A stretch of DNA of 34,485 bases from Clostridia bacterium (GTDB taxonomy: Bacteria > Bacillota > Clostridia > Christensenellales > Aristaeellaceae). Shown here piece by piece: positions 9,090-17,060 of the stretch. The DNA lies in NCBI GenBank assembly GCA_017936375.1, contig JAGBFR010000015.1:1-34485 (forward strand). The letters run 5' to 3'. Numbering within the stretch: position 1 is the first letter of the stretch; each line of letters begins with the position of its first letter. A model generated the notes under the pieces. It was not told the origin of the DNA. It made no database searches and saw only the letters and a program-made list of their open reading frames with translations. The position numbers and the translations under genes were made by a program.

Positions 9090-9842
9090 GTGAAAGAGAA
9101 ATGGACCCGATTCTGCGCATGGGTGGGCAGGCATTGGAAGGCGCTGCTGATCTGCCTGCTTGGCGCCGCTGCGCTGTATGCCGTCAATGAGGAGCTGCTT
9201 CTGCTGCTGGTGGTCATGACGCCGGTGGTTGGCGCGCTGGCCTTCGTGTTTGAGCGCATTCATGCATGGGGCCGTGCCCGGGCTGAGGAGCGCAGCGAGC
9301 AATACCGCCCCCTCTCGCGGATGCAGCTGCTGCAGCTGAAATGGGAGAGGCGATCCATGGAGAGGGCAAAGGCAAAGCAGAAGCCCGAGCCGGCGCCGAA
9401 GCCGGAGTCAAAACCCGAGCCAGCGCCGCAGCCGGAGCCTGAGCCCAAACCCGAGCCTAAACCCGAGCCGATAAACAGGCCTGCGCCGCAGCTGCGCACG
9501 CTGTTCACCGCGGCGGGGAAGGGCTATGCCGCTGAGGGACAGCTCAAGGAGAATGGGACCCCGACCGAGCGCGTCAATACCGACTGCTATGGGCGTACGG
9601 TGCTCTGCCTGCGCGAGCGCTTCCCCTGCTTTGACAGCTATGATTTCCTCTATGAGGACCGCTACTACCGCTGGTATTTTATCCTGCAGGACGGCGCGCT
9701 CACGCTGGTGCGCACGCAGGATGACAGCAGCGAGTATGCCGTCACGGAGCGCATCACGCGCGCGCAGTGGGAGCGCTGCGGACTGGACGGCTACAACAGG
9801 GACGTCTTTGTGAAGCTCGGCTTTGAGCAGTATCTTTCATAA
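9090..9842 (+). CDS. Membrane-anchored protein with KPEP-rich linker
   Basis: A GTG start at 9090 preceded by GGGAGG (9076-9081) opens a 250-residue product. Two hydrophobic segments (about 16-32 and 36-55) anchor it. A charged stretch follows, then a proline-rich tract of KPEP/QPEP repeats (about 95-130), and a C-terminal globular domain (about 135-250) rich in Tyr, Arg and Asp with no recognised motif. The proline tract likely acts as a stiff spacer between membrane and globular domain. No family could be assigned. It is transcribed alone: a terminator follows and about 100 bases without a gene precede it. Confidence 0.6.
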   Translation: MKEKWTRFCAWVGRHWKALLICLLGAAALYAVNEELLLLLVVMTPVVGALAFVFERIHAWGRARAEERSEQYRPLSRMQLLQLKWERRSMERAKAKQKPEPAPKPESKPEPAPQPEPEPKPEPKPEPINRPAPQLRTLFTAAGKGYAAEGQLKENGTPTERVNTDCYGRTVLCLRERFPCFDSYDFLYEDRYYRWYFILQDGALTLVRTQDDSSEYAVTERITRAQWERCGLDGYNRDVFVKLGFEQYLS

Positions 9843-9853
9843 CCGTATATGAC

Positions 9854-9893
9854 GGGCAGCTGCGGACAAATCATCCGCGGCTGTCCTTCTTTT
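9854..9893 (+). terminator. Intrinsic terminator after the KPEP-linker gene
   Basis: A roughly 13-bp stem (GGGCAGCTGCGGA with TCCGCGGCTGTCC, two G-T pairs) around a 7-base loop is followed by TTCTTTT. It ends transcription before the glycosidase genes. Confidence 0.8.
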
Positions 9894-9926
9894 GCGCTGT
9901 GAATGGGGCAAAAGTGGCCGAATTGC

Positions 9927-9955
9927 TGGACAACGGGCCCAAAACCGATTATGAT
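9927..9955 (+). promoter_or_regulatory. Probable promoter of the first GH43 gene
   Basis: TGGACA (9927-9932) and TATGAT (9950-9955) are 17 bases apart, a good match to vegetative promoters, in the 127-base gap between the terminator at 9893 and the start at 10020. Sequence-based inference only. Confidence 0.5.
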
Positions 9956-10019
9956 AAGGATGCTGAATCAGGCAATGACATGTGCAGGGGCTATGCCGCC
10001 GCGCAGAAGGAGCATACAG

Positions 10020-10988
10020 ATGAACAAGGATAACTTTATCAGGACGCCGTATAACACGCCGTTTATCGAGCAGCGTGCGGATCCGTATATCCTCCATGAA
10101 GGCGGGAAGTATTACTTCACCGCGTCCGTCCCGGCGTATGACCGCGTTGTGCTGCGCTGCGCACAGACGCTCGAGGGTCTGCGCACCGCCGAGGAAAAGG
10201 AGATTTGGCATTGCCACGATCAGGGTGTGATGAGCAAGCACATCTGGGCGCCGGAGCTGCATCGTGTGGACGGGCAGTGGGTCGTCTACTTCGCCGCTGG
10301 CGAGATGGAGGACTGCTGGAAGATCCGCCCGTGGGCGCTGCTCTGCGATGGGGATGACCCGATGACGGGTAGCTGGCGCGAGGCGGGTATGCTCGAGGTG
10401 CAGGATGGCTTTACCTTCCAGGATTTTTCGCTGGATATGACCACCGTCGTCTCCGGCGGCCGCCGCTACTGCGTCTGGGCGGAGAAGGTGAGCGTCGGCA
10501 GGAAGATCTCCAACCTCTACATCGCCGAGATGGACGGCGCGATGAAGCTTGCGACCCCGCAGATGCTCCTCACCAGCCCGACCTATGCGTGGGAGCGCCA
10601 TAATTTCTGGGTCAACGAGGGCCCGGCCTTCATGAAGAAGGATGGCCGCATCTTCATGACCTATTCCGCCAGCGACACCGGCCCCGCGTACTGCATGGGC
10701 CTGCTCTGGGCGAATGAGGGCGACGACCTGATGGACATCTCCGTCTGGCACAAGGCGAACCTGCCCGTCATGAAGACGGACGAGCAGAAGGGCATCTACG
10801 GCCCGGGCCACAATTCCTTCTTTACCGGCGACGACGGCGAGATCTACATGGCCTACCACGCCCGCCCGTATGACGAGATCATCGGCGATCCGCTCTATGA
10901 CCCGAACCGCCACTGCTTCGTCATGAAGCTCGCATGGAAGGACGGCATGCCGGTCTTTGATCTTGAGAATCAGCTGTTTCAGGCGTAA
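10020..10988 (+). CDS. GH43-family glycoside hydrolase (cytoplasmic)
   Basis: The 322-residue product starts at the ATG at 10020 behind AGAAGGAG. It has the features of a five-bladed beta-propeller of glycoside hydrolase family 43. RADPYIL near the N-terminus gives the catalytic base (D21), SLDMTTV the pKa-modulating Asp (D139), and VNEGPAF the acid (E200). GH43 enzymes remove arabinose or xylose units from plant polysaccharides and oligosaccharides with inversion. No signal peptide is present, so it should act on imported oligosaccharides. Upstream in-frame codons back to 9903 lack a ribosome site and run through the promoter region. A terminator follows, so it is monocistronic although two similar enzymes lie downstream. 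The exact substrate is not readable. Confidence 0.85.
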   Translation: MNKDNFIRTPYNTPFIEQRADPYILHEGGKYYFTASVPAYDRVVLRCAQTLEGLRTAEEKEIWHCHDQGVMSKHIWAPELHRVDGQWVVYFAAGEMEDCWKIRPWALLCDGDDPMTGSWREAGMLEVQDGFTFQDFSLDMTTVVSGGRRYCVWAEKVSVGRKISNLYIAEMDGAMKLATPQMLLTSPTYAWERHNFWVNEGPAFMKKDGRIFMTYSASDTGPAYCMGLLWANEGDDLMDISVWHKANLPVMKTDEQKGIYGPGHNSFFTGDDGEIYMAYHARPYDEIIGDPLYDPNRHCFVMKLAWKDGMPVFDLENQLFQA

Positions 10989-11012
10989 TCCGTTCTGACT
11001 TGGCAATTTCAT

Positions 11013-11057
11013 CCCATCACAGCGAAAGGACGACGTCTTTTCGCTGTTTTTGATGGG
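11013..11057 (+). terminator. Intrinsic terminator after the first GH43 gene
   Basis: The core is a 9-bp stem ACAGCGAAA (11019-11027) with TTTCGCTGT (11039-11047), an inner GAC/GTC pair, and a T-run at 11047-11051. An outer CCCATC (11013-11018) and GATGGG (11052-11057) also pair, so the RNA could extend the stem across the T-run. Confidence 0.85.
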
Positions 11058-11064
11058 CGTTTTC

Positions 11065-11073
11065 TGCTATAAT
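11065..11073 (+). promoter_or_regulatory. Extended -10 promoter element for the second and third GH43 genes
   Basis: TGCTATAAT (11065-11073) is a perfect extended -10 element. The -35 region would fall in the T-run of the preceding terminator and is weak. The start codon lies 32 bases downstream at 11105. Confidence 0.5.
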
Positions 11074-11104
11074 GGAGGCAGCATACGGACACGGAGGCGA
11101 TGGC

Positions 11105-12061
11105 ATGAATCATTATCTCTTTGTGCATTTCCGGGAAACCACCTCGCCCGAGGGAGAGCAGGTGTATTTCGCCCTGAGCCGCGACGGCTTCACATGGACG
11201 GCGCTGAACGACGGGAAGCCCATCCTCTGGGCGTACTATGGCGACAAGGGCGTGCGCGACATGACCATCGTGCGCGACAGGAATACCGGGCGCTTCCATA
11301 TCTTTGCGACGGATCTGTCCCTGTCCTACGGCATGCGCGGCAGGTATGCGCATTCGTGGGCGAATATCCGCCGGCACGGCAGCAAGGCGCTGGCGCACTG
11401 GCAGTCGGACGACCTGCTGCACTGGACGGAGGAGGAGCTGATCCCCCTCGGCGACGAGGACTTTGGCTGCCTCTGGGCGCCGGACGTCCTCTGGGACGGG
11501 GAGAATGGGGAATACCTGCTGCACTGGTCCTCCGCGCACAGGAGCAACGATTACGGCCCGATGGCCATCTACGCCAGCCGGACGAAGGACTTTAAGACCT
11601 TCTCCAAGCCGGAGATGCTCTATCGAAAGCCGGACGGCCCGGTGATCGACTCGGCTATGTATGAGGAGAACGGGAAGTACTACCTGTTCCTCAAGAGCGA
11701 GCATACCCCGGCGAATCTGATCCTCGTCAGGGGAGATCATGCGCACGGCCCGTTTGAGCGGGTGTCGGCGTTTGACGAGGCGATGTCTGTGCTGGAGAGC
11801 GGCCTGTACGAGGCGCCGACGGCGGTGAAGCTCGACGACGGGCGCTGGTGCCTGTTCATCGACTTCTACGGCGCGCGGGGCGCGGCGCAGGGCTATGTGC
11901 CCTTTGTCGCGACGAGCCTTGAAAAGGCGGATTTTGTCCGCAGCGACGCGGCCTTCTCCTTCCCTTACGGATTCAAGCACGGCACCATCCTGACCATCAC
12001 GCCCGAGGAGTACGAGCGGATGATGGCGCACGACTATTCCGACATGCCCGACCTGAGATAA
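11105..12061 (+). CDS. GH43-like beta-propeller glycosidase
   Basis: The 318-residue product begins at MNHYLFVHF, with GGAGG about 8 bases before the ATG. Repeated blade signatures (FALSRDGFTWTAL, HWQSDDLLHWTEEE, YASRTKDFKTFS) mark the GH43/GH32-type beta-propeller. Candidate acidic residues are the Asp in VRDMTIV (D52), the Asp in WAPDVLWD and the Glu in YEAPTAVKL. The canonical N-terminal Asp-Pro found in the neighbouring GH43 enzymes is absent, so it belongs to a divergent subgroup, often annotated as arabinosidase. No signal peptide is present. The next glycosidase gene starts 42 bases downstream and is probably cotranscribed. Confidence 0.75.
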   Translation: MNHYLFVHFRETTSPEGEQVYFALSRDGFTWTALNDGKPILWAYYGDKGVRDMTIVRDRNTGRFHIFATDLSLSYGMRGRYAHSWANIRRHGSKALAHWQSDDLLHWTEEELIPLGDEDFGCLWAPDVLWDGENGEYLLHWSSAHRSNDYGPMAIYASRTKDFKTFSKPEMLYRKPDGPVIDSAMYEENGKYYLFLKSEHTPANLILVRGDHAHGPFERVSAFDEAMSVLESGLYEAPTAVKLDDGRWCLFIDFYGARGAAQGYVPFVATSLEKADFVRSDAAFSFPYGFKHGTILTITPEEYERMMAHDYSDMPDLR

Positions 12062-12103
12062 CGCGGCTGCGCGGCAAGAAGGCTGCGCGGAAAGGAAAGA
12101 TCT

Positions 12104-13132
12104 ATGTACCGCTGCTCTGACGATACGGTGAATCTGAGCCTTTATCCCTATCATGTGCGCGACGTGCACATCAGCGATCCTTTCATTCTCGCCGACCCGG
12201 TTAGCAGGAAGTACTACACCTATGTGCAGTTCGTCGACCGCGAGCGCTTCCCGGACGTCCCGGCGGGGCGCGGCAAGTTCTATGTGCTTGAGAGCGAGGA
12301 CCTGATCCACTGGTCCAAGCCCGCCGTCTGCTTTGAGAATACAGATTTCTGGGCGGATCTTGACTACTGGGCGCCGGAGTGCCACATCTGGAAGGGGAAG
12401 TATTACCTGATCAGCTCCTTCCGCGCGGCGGGGACGTTCCGCCGCTGCCAGTGCCTCGTCTCCGACAGCCCGAAAGGCCCCTTCAGGCCGGTACGCCCGG
12501 AGCCCGTCACGCCCGAGGGCTGGCAGTGCCTGGACGGCACGCTCTATGCCGACCGCGAGGGCAAGCCATGGATGGTCTTCTGCCACGAGTGGCTGCAGGT
12601 CGGCGACGGGCAGATCTGCGCTGTCCGCCTGAGCGAGGATCTGGGCGAGGCGATCGGCGATCCGATCATCCTCTTCCGCGCGTCGGACGCCCCGTGGACG
12701 GGCCCGATGATCCGCGGCGGGGATGTGACGGACGGCCCCTTCCTGCACAGGCTGCCCGGCGGCAGGCTGATCATGCTCTGGTCGAGCTTCGCGCCCGGCG
12801 GCGGCTATGCCATGTCCTACGCGACGAGCCTCTCCGGCGAGATCACCGGCCCATGGGTGCAGCGGGAGGACCCGATCTATGCCATGGACGGCGCGCATTC
12901 CATGCTCTTTTACACGTTTGGCGGGCAGCTGATGATGTCCTGCCACTGCCCGAATGACCACATGCGCAAGCGCATCCTGCTCTTTGAGATGGAGGAGACG
13001 GAGGAGGGCGTGCGCATCGTCAACGAGGTCACCGGGAACTGGTACAATAACATCGGCGGTCATGCCGCCAGATACGCTTATAAGGATCCCGTGATCGAGG
13101 TGCCGTGCTTCATGCGCGACCCGAGGGGATAA
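12104..13132 (+). CDS. GH43-family glycoside hydrolase (cytoplasmic)
   Basis: The 342-residue product contains ISDPFIL (candidate base D25), WAPECHIW, CLDGTLYAD (candidate modulating Asp) and FCHEWLQ (candidate acid Glu), the layout of a GH43 five-bladed propeller in the subgroup with the acid Glu in a CHEW motif. It has no signal peptide, so it should work on imported sugar chains. A purine-rich AAAGGAAAG precedes the ATG. It follows the second GH43-like gene by 42 bases, so the pair likely works together on side chains of one oligosaccharide. No transporter or regulator for such a sugar is in the window. Confidence 0.83.
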   Translation: MYRCSDDTVNLSLYPYHVRDVHISDPFILADPVSRKYYTYVQFVDRERFPDVPAGRGKFYVLESEDLIHWSKPAVCFENTDFWADLDYWAPECHIWKGKYYLISSFRAAGTFRRCQCLVSDSPKGPFRPVRPEPVTPEGWQCLDGTLYADREGKPWMVFCHEWLQVGDGQICAVRLSEDLGEAIGDPIILFRASDAPWTGPMIRGGDVTDGPFLHRLPGGRLIMLWSSFAPGGGYAMSYATSLSGEITGPWVQREDPIYAMDGAHSMLFYTFGGQLMMSCHCPNDHMRKRILLFEMEETEEGVRIVNEVTGNWYNNIGGHAARYAYKDPVIEVPCFMRDPRG

Positions 13133-13153
13133 GATTCGGTTGAGGTACAGGTG

Positions 13154-15268
13154 ATGGATGTCATGATACTTATGCTGCTGATGGCTGTTTCTGCGGCGCT
13201 GCTGTTTTCTGCAGGGCGTCATGCCCTGCGCATATCGGCGCGCGGGCATCAGTCTCTGTGGAAGTTGGCTGCGGCGCCGCTGCTGACCGTCCTGTCGATC
13301 GTTGCGCTGCGCCTGCCGCTCTATATGGATGAGTTTTTTCCGACAGCGCTGCTTCATGGCGTAGTCAGTGGCATGCAGACCATCGGCCTCAACGAATCGC
13401 TTGCCGAGCTGATGGTGCTGAGCGGAAGGCTGCCGGAAGGCTGGAAGGGGATATATGACTTTTATACGGCCTTTCAGTATGTCTGTGCGCCGCTGATCTG
13501 CGGCTATACGCTCTTCCGCGCGCTGATCGATATGCGCGCCCGGGCAAAGCTCGCTTACTGCGCACGCCCGGTGTATTTCTTCTCAAAGCTGACGGAGGAG
13601 GCCGTCGTCCTTGCCGAGAGCATCGACAGGAGCGTGCATGCGGAGGGGGCTGATCCGCTCTTCTGCTTCTGTGCGGCGGATAAGGAGGGCGAATACAAAA
13701 CGCGGCCCTGCTGGCAGCGGGCGCAGGGCTTTGGCGCAGTCGCTGCGGCGGACACGCTGACGGCGCGCCTGTTCCCCCGGCTGTCGGGGCATGTGACCTG
13801 CGTGCTGTGCAGCCCGGATGAAAACGAGAATATCAAGGACCTCTCCCGCCTGCTGCGCGAGGAGGAGAAGGACAGCCGCATCCGGAGAAAGCAGACGGTC
13901 AAGCACTTCGTCTTCGGCGACAGCGCATGGGCGGAGCAGGCGGTCGACGCGCTTGCGGCGTCCTGCGGAAATGACCTGTCTCGCTCGGTCTTCATGCTCA
14001 ACCCGAAGGAGAACCTCGCCGCGCATATCCTGCATCGATATCCGCTGCATGCCTACTGCGGTCAGGGCGAGGACGGGCGCGCGCGGCTCAATGTGCTTGT
14101 TGTCGGCAGCACGCCGCTGGCGGACTGGTTCCTGCGCACGGCGTATGCCTGCGGGCAGCTGTGCGATTGTGAACTGAGCATCACCCTTGCCGCGCAGGAC
14201 GCCGAGGCCTATCGTGAGCGTCTGCTGCTGGCCGCGCCGATGCTCGCGCGCGAGGAGCATCCGCTGATCAGGGACTGCGGTAAATTGCAGTTTGTGCAGC
14301 TGGAGCAGACCGAGGAGGCGGCCGCGCCCGCGCTGCTTGGCGATAAGGATTATGTCTTCCTCGCCCTTGAGAAGGACGAGGACAATGCGATGCTCGCCGC
14401 GCGGATCGCCTCTGTGATCGACCGGCAGAAGCTGACGGATGCCCGGCGCGCCGCGCAGCGGGTGGCCGTGGTCTATGCGGTGCAGGACGAGGGGCTTGGC
14501 AGGATCTGCCGGACGCTGAATCCGCAGAGCGACCCGACGGGCGCTTGTGAGCTGATCCCCGTCGGCGACAGGGAGAGCTGCTATCAGGTCGATGTGCTGC
14601 TGGAGCCTGCGCTGCTGTATAAGGCATATTTCGTCAGCCTGGCTTACAAGCGTAAGCTGACGGCGGAGCATGCGGGAGATGTGGAGCAATTCGCCGCCTT
14701 TGCCAAGCGTGCCTACGGCAGGCGCTCGTCCATGGCCTGCGCGCTGCAGATGGAGTATTATCATCAGATGCAGGCGCTCGGCGGGGATACGGCGGCGAAG
14801 CTCGCAGATGCGGAGCACAGGCGCTGGTCGGCCTACACGATCATGGACGGCTATGACGAGCCGACCCGCGGGGAGCTGGAGGCCTATCTCTACCGCAATG
14901 GGGATACGCACAAGAGCAAGGGGCTGAAGCTGCATCCCTGCCTTGTGACGAGCAGGACGGACGCCTTTGAGCGCATGTCGGAGGAGATCGACCGCCTGCT
15001 GTCTGAGCGGATCATTGAGGCATTGGCTGCGGAGGGAGTTGCATTCCAGATGCCGCAGGGCGATGAAAAGGCCGTGAAGGCGGCTGTCCAAAAGGCTGCG
15101 GCGAAGGTCGGGAACGAAAAAGTCCGCAAGCGGATTGAGGCCATGAGCCAAGCGCTTCATACGGATTACCGTGCGTATGATTCGGTCATCCTTGAATGCG
15201 TGGGAGATATTCTGAACATGATGAAAAACACGGCCGTGCAGACTGCACTCAGCCGCTACTGGCAGTAA
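13154..15268 (+). CDS. Membrane protein with Rossmann (TrkA-N-like) region and RyR-like domain
   Basis: The product (704 residues from the ATG at 13154; a GTG three bases earlier is also possible, and only a weak TGAGG precedes them) has three hydrophobic segments in the first 130 residues. A long cytoplasmic part follows. Around residues 313-340, NVLVVGSTPLADWFL looks like the nucleotide-binding start of a TrkA-N-type Rossmann domain, and a similar but weaker unit precedes it. Around 545-640, EHRRWSAYTIMDGY (E554, H555, W558) and the following YLYRNGD...KSKGLKLHPCL resemble the RyR repeat. The next gene, 12 bases downstream, is a stand-alone RyR domain, which supports this reading. The layout suggests a membrane channel or sensor gated by a nucleotide-type ligand. 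This is inference; the ligand and transport role are unknown. Confidence 0.65.
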   Translation: MDVMILMLLMAVSAALLFSAGRHALRISARGHQSLWKLAAAPLLTVLSIVALRLPLYMDEFFPTALLHGVVSGMQTIGLNESLAELMVLSGRLPEGWKGIYDFYTAFQYVCAPLICGYTLFRALIDMRARAKLAYCARPVYFFSKLTEEAVVLAESIDRSVHAEGADPLFCFCAADKEGEYKTRPCWQRAQGFGAVAAADTLTARLFPRLSGHVTCVLCSPDENENIKDLSRLLREEEKDSRIRRKQTVKHFVFGDSAWAEQAVDALAASCGNDLSRSVFMLNPKENLAAHILHRYPLHAYCGQGEDGRARLNVLVVGSTPLADWFLRTAYACGQLCDCELSITLAAQDAEAYRERLLLAAPMLAREEHPLIRDCGKLQFVQLEQTEEAAAPALLGDKDYVFLALEKDEDNAMLAARIASVIDRQKLTDARRAAQRVAVVYAVQDEGLGRICRTLNPQSDPTGACELIPVGDRESCYQVDVLLEPALLYKAYFVSLAYKRKLTAEHAGDVEQFAAFAKRAYGRRSSMACALQMEYYHQMQALGGDTAAKLADAEHRRWSAYTIMDGYDEPTRGELEAYLYRNGDTHKSKGLKLHPCLVTSRTDAFERMSEEIDRLLSERIIEALAAEGVAFQMPQGDEKAVKAAVQKAAAKVGNEKVRKRIEAMSQALHTDYRAYDSVILECVGDILNMMKNTAVQTALSRYWQ

Positions 15269-15280
15269 GGAGGAAGCGCC

Positions 15281-15559
15281 ATGTACACACCCAATCCGAT
15301 GGATACGTCCGATGTGAAGATCCCGGAGGAGCTGGAGCCCCTGATGGAGATGATCGCCCGCAATACGCATGAGGTCTGGTCGGCAGGCCGCATGGACGAG
15401 GGCTGGACGTATGGCCCCGCGCGCAGCGACGAGCGGAAGGAGCATCCGGGCCTTGTGGCCTATGAGGAGCTCAGCGAGAGGGAAAAGGACTATGACCGAG
15501 CAACCTCGCGCGAGACGCTCAAGGTGATTCTCAAGCTGGGGTATAAGATTACGAAGTGA
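15281..15559 (+). CDS. Stand-alone RyR-domain protein
   Basis: The 92-residue product is a single RyR domain (Pfam family first seen as a repeat in ryanodine receptors). It has YTPNPMDTSDV at the start, IARNTHEVWSAGRMDEGW in the middle and LVAYEELSEREKDYDR near the end, all positions conserved in the family. GGAGG lies just before the ATG. It is 12 bases downstream of the membrane/RyR-like gene and surely cotranscribed with it. RyR domains in bacteria are predicted ligand-binding modules, possibly for nucleotide-derived signals; no reaction is known. A bidirectional terminator follows. Confidence 0.9.
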   Translation: MYTPNPMDTSDVKIPEELEPLMEMIARNTHEVWSAGRMDEGWTYGPARSDERKEHPGLVAYEELSEREKDYDRATSRETLKVILKLGYKITK

Positions 15560-15585
15560 GGCGGAATGGCCTGCAGACAATAAAG

Positions 15586-15613
15586 AAAACCGGCGCGTTC
15601 TGCGCCGGTTTTT
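15586..15613. terminator. Bidirectional terminator between RyR and Nudix genes
   Basis: A perfect 11-bp stem AAAACCGGCGC (15586-15596) with GCGCCGGTTTT (15602-15612) flanks a 5-base loop. The A-run and T-run on the two sides let it stop transcription from both strands, as expected between two convergent genes. Confidence 0.93.
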
Positions 15614-15615
15614 GC

Positions 15616-16044
15616 TTACTTTGAATGCTTGGCAAGATATGCGTCGGCCTCGCGCAGGATCCTGCGGACGCTGTCGCTGTAGAGGGCCTGCATCGCCTCG
15701 TCACGGGGCATGAGCAGGACTTCGGAGACCTCGCCTTCCTGCGCGCGGGGATGCTGGTTTTCATATTCGGCGAGGAAATAGACGACCCGCTTGACGACGT
15801 CCGGCCTGCCCTCCCGAAGAAGCGGGTATTCCTCCGCTGTGCGGAAATCGCCGACAAGGCGCACGGACAGCCCGGTCTCCTCGCGGATCTCGCGCAGGGC
15901 GGTTTCCTGCTCGGTTTCCCCGGGTTCCATGTGTCCCTTGGGGAAGCTGTGGAACAGACCGTCAGGCGAGCGGATGACAAGATAGCGGAGCTCGCCGTCC
16001 ACGCGCGTGAAGACGACTGCGCCGCAGGAAAGCTCAAGGGGCAT
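15616..16044 (-). CDS. Nudix hydrolase, Ap4A-pyrophosphatase-like
   Basis: The 142-residue product carries a complete Nudix box from G37 to L59 (G-x5-E-x7-REUxEExGU, with G37, E43, R51, E52, E55, E56 and G58), which binds the divalent metals for hydrolysis of nucleoside diphosphate-linked compounds. The N-terminal SCGAVVF and the SFPKGHMEPGE stretch are typical of bis(5'-nucleosyl)-tetraphosphatase (asymmetrical) relatives. A purine-rich GGAAAGGAAT precedes the ATG on the minus strand. It converges on the RyR pair. The true substrate within the Nudix superfamily cannot be fixed from the motif alone. Confidence 0.85.
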   Translation of the reverse strand: MPLELSCGAVVFTRVDGELRYLVIRSPDGLFHSFPKGHMEPGETEQETALREIREETGLSVRLVGDFRTAEEYPLLREGRPDVVKRVVYFLAEYENQHPRAQEGEVSEVLLMPRDEAMQALYSDSVRRILREADAYLAKHSK

Positions 16045-16074
16045 GGGGTTATTCCTTTCCGTGAGTCGATGCGA

Positions 16075-16106
16075 AAGGCGCTCCGGCCCGGAGACCAGAG
16101 CGCCTG
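16075..16106 (-). terminator. Terminator-like hairpin downstream of the dehydrogenase pair
   Basis: AGGCGCTC (16076-16083) pairs perfectly with GAGCGCCT (16098-16105) around a 14-base loop. Read on the minus strand it is followed by only three T residues (TTTCGC), so it is a weak intrinsic terminator for the short-chain dehydrogenase transcript. Confidence 0.55.
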
Positions 16107-16119
16107 TTTGTTGGTGCGC

Positions 16120-16225
16120 TTACTCAGCGTAGTTGAGGTACATCCTCGCGGCGGTACGGAAGCAGTTGCGGATCAGCTGGCTGCTGAAGGTGCCCTGCTC
16201 GGTCTTGCCGGTGAAGACGATGGTG
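16120..16225 (-). pseudogene. Possible C-terminal remnant of a third gene after the dehydrogenases
   Basis: On the minus strand, directly after the dehydrogenase stop, a frame without a usable start reads like real protein (VFTGKTEQGTF, then SQLIRNCFRTAARMYLNYAE) and ends at TAA (16120-16122). It has no ATG, GTG or TTG start with a ribosome site and lies in a different frame from the dehydrogenase. I read it as the tail of a deleted gene. No family was recognised. Confidence 0.35.
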
Positions 16226-16237
16226 ATTATGCGCTGA

Positions 16238-16999
16238 TTACGGGGCGATGGAGTACGCGCCGTCCAGCAGCAGGCACTGGCCGGAGTAGTAGCAGGAATC
16301 CGGGCCCGCGAGGAAGGCGATCACAGGCGCGATGTCGGTCTCGGCGTCGCCCAGACGGCGCATCGGCTGCTGCTGCAGGATCGCGTTGTACTTCTCGGGG
16401 AACTTCTTCGCCCACTCCTTGGCGGCCGGGGACTCGGCGCCCGGCAGCACGCAGTTGACGGTGATGCCGTACTGGCCCCACTCCTTGGCGGCGATCTTGG
16501 TCAGGCCGCGGACGGCTTCCTTGTTGGAGCCGTAGGCGCAGTTGCCGGCGTAGCCGAACATGCCGGTCGCGGAGGCGAAGTTGATGACGCGGCCTTCGCC
16601 CTGCGCCTTGAAGTGCGGGAAGCACTCCTGCATGAAATTCAGGGAGCCGATGGTGCCCGTGGACCAGGCCAGGTGCATCAGCTCATAGGTGACCTCTTCG
16701 ACGGGCATGGACTTGGCAACGGCCTGCGCATTGTTGACGACGACGTCGACGGTGCCGTAGGTCTCCACGGTCTTGGCGACGACCTCCTTGACGCGCGCGC
16801 GGTCGGAGGAGTCGCAGGTCATGCAGAACGCTTCGCCGCCGAATTCCTTGATCTCGGCGACAGTGGCTTCGATCGGCTCGAGCCTGCGGCCCGTGCAGAC
16901 GACCTTCACGCCGCGCTTGGCGAGGCAGAGCGCGATGCCCTTGCCGATGCCCTGGCCGGCGCCGGTGACGATGGCGACCTTTTCATTGAGCTGCTTCAT
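16238..16999 (-). CDS. Short-chain dehydrogenase/reductase (SDR family)
   Basis: The 253-residue product has the classical SDR layout: the cofactor motif TGAGQGIG (12-19), NNAQ (89-92, a variant of NNAG), Ser143, and the catalytic Tyr156 and Lys160 in YGSNK. Such enzymes oxidise or reduce an alcohol/carbonyl group with NAD(P). GRRL at 38-40 after the second strand suggests NADP preference, with low certainty. The start at 16999 is chosen for AAAGGGG about 9 bases upstream; an in-frame ATG at 17026 lies further up without a ribosome site. It is the second gene of a two-gene unit with another SDR 61 bases upstream, so the two may act on one substrate, for example as a dehydrogenase and reductase pair on a hydroxylated ring. 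The substrate is unknown. Confidence 0.9.
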   Translation of the reverse strand: MKQLNEKVAIVTGAGQGIGKGIALCLAKRGVKVVCTGRRLEPIEATVAEIKEFGGEAFCMTCDSSDRARVKEVVAKTVETYGTVDVVVNNAQAVAKSMPVEEVTYELMHLAWSTGTIGSLNFMQECFPHFKAQGEGRVINFASATGMFGYAGNCAYGSNKEAVRGLTKIAAKEWGQYGITVNCVLPGAESPAAKEWAKKFPEKYNAILQQQPMRRLGDAETDIAPVIAFLAGPDSCYYSGQCLLLDGAYSIAP

Positions 17000-17060
17000 G
17001 GTGGAATACCCCTTTCTTACATTCACATGGACTCCGCGTGGGCGGAGGGTAATGGACGGA

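Noticed and set aside
9460-9475. Proline-rich KPEP repeats considered as a cell-wall sorting or export signal
   Set aside because: The tract is internal, with a globular domain after it and no sorting motif; a spacer is the simpler reading.
9903-10019. Longer N-terminus for the first GH43 enzyme
   Set aside because: The extra codons run across the promoter region and lack a ribosome site; AGAAGGAG fits the ATG at 10020.
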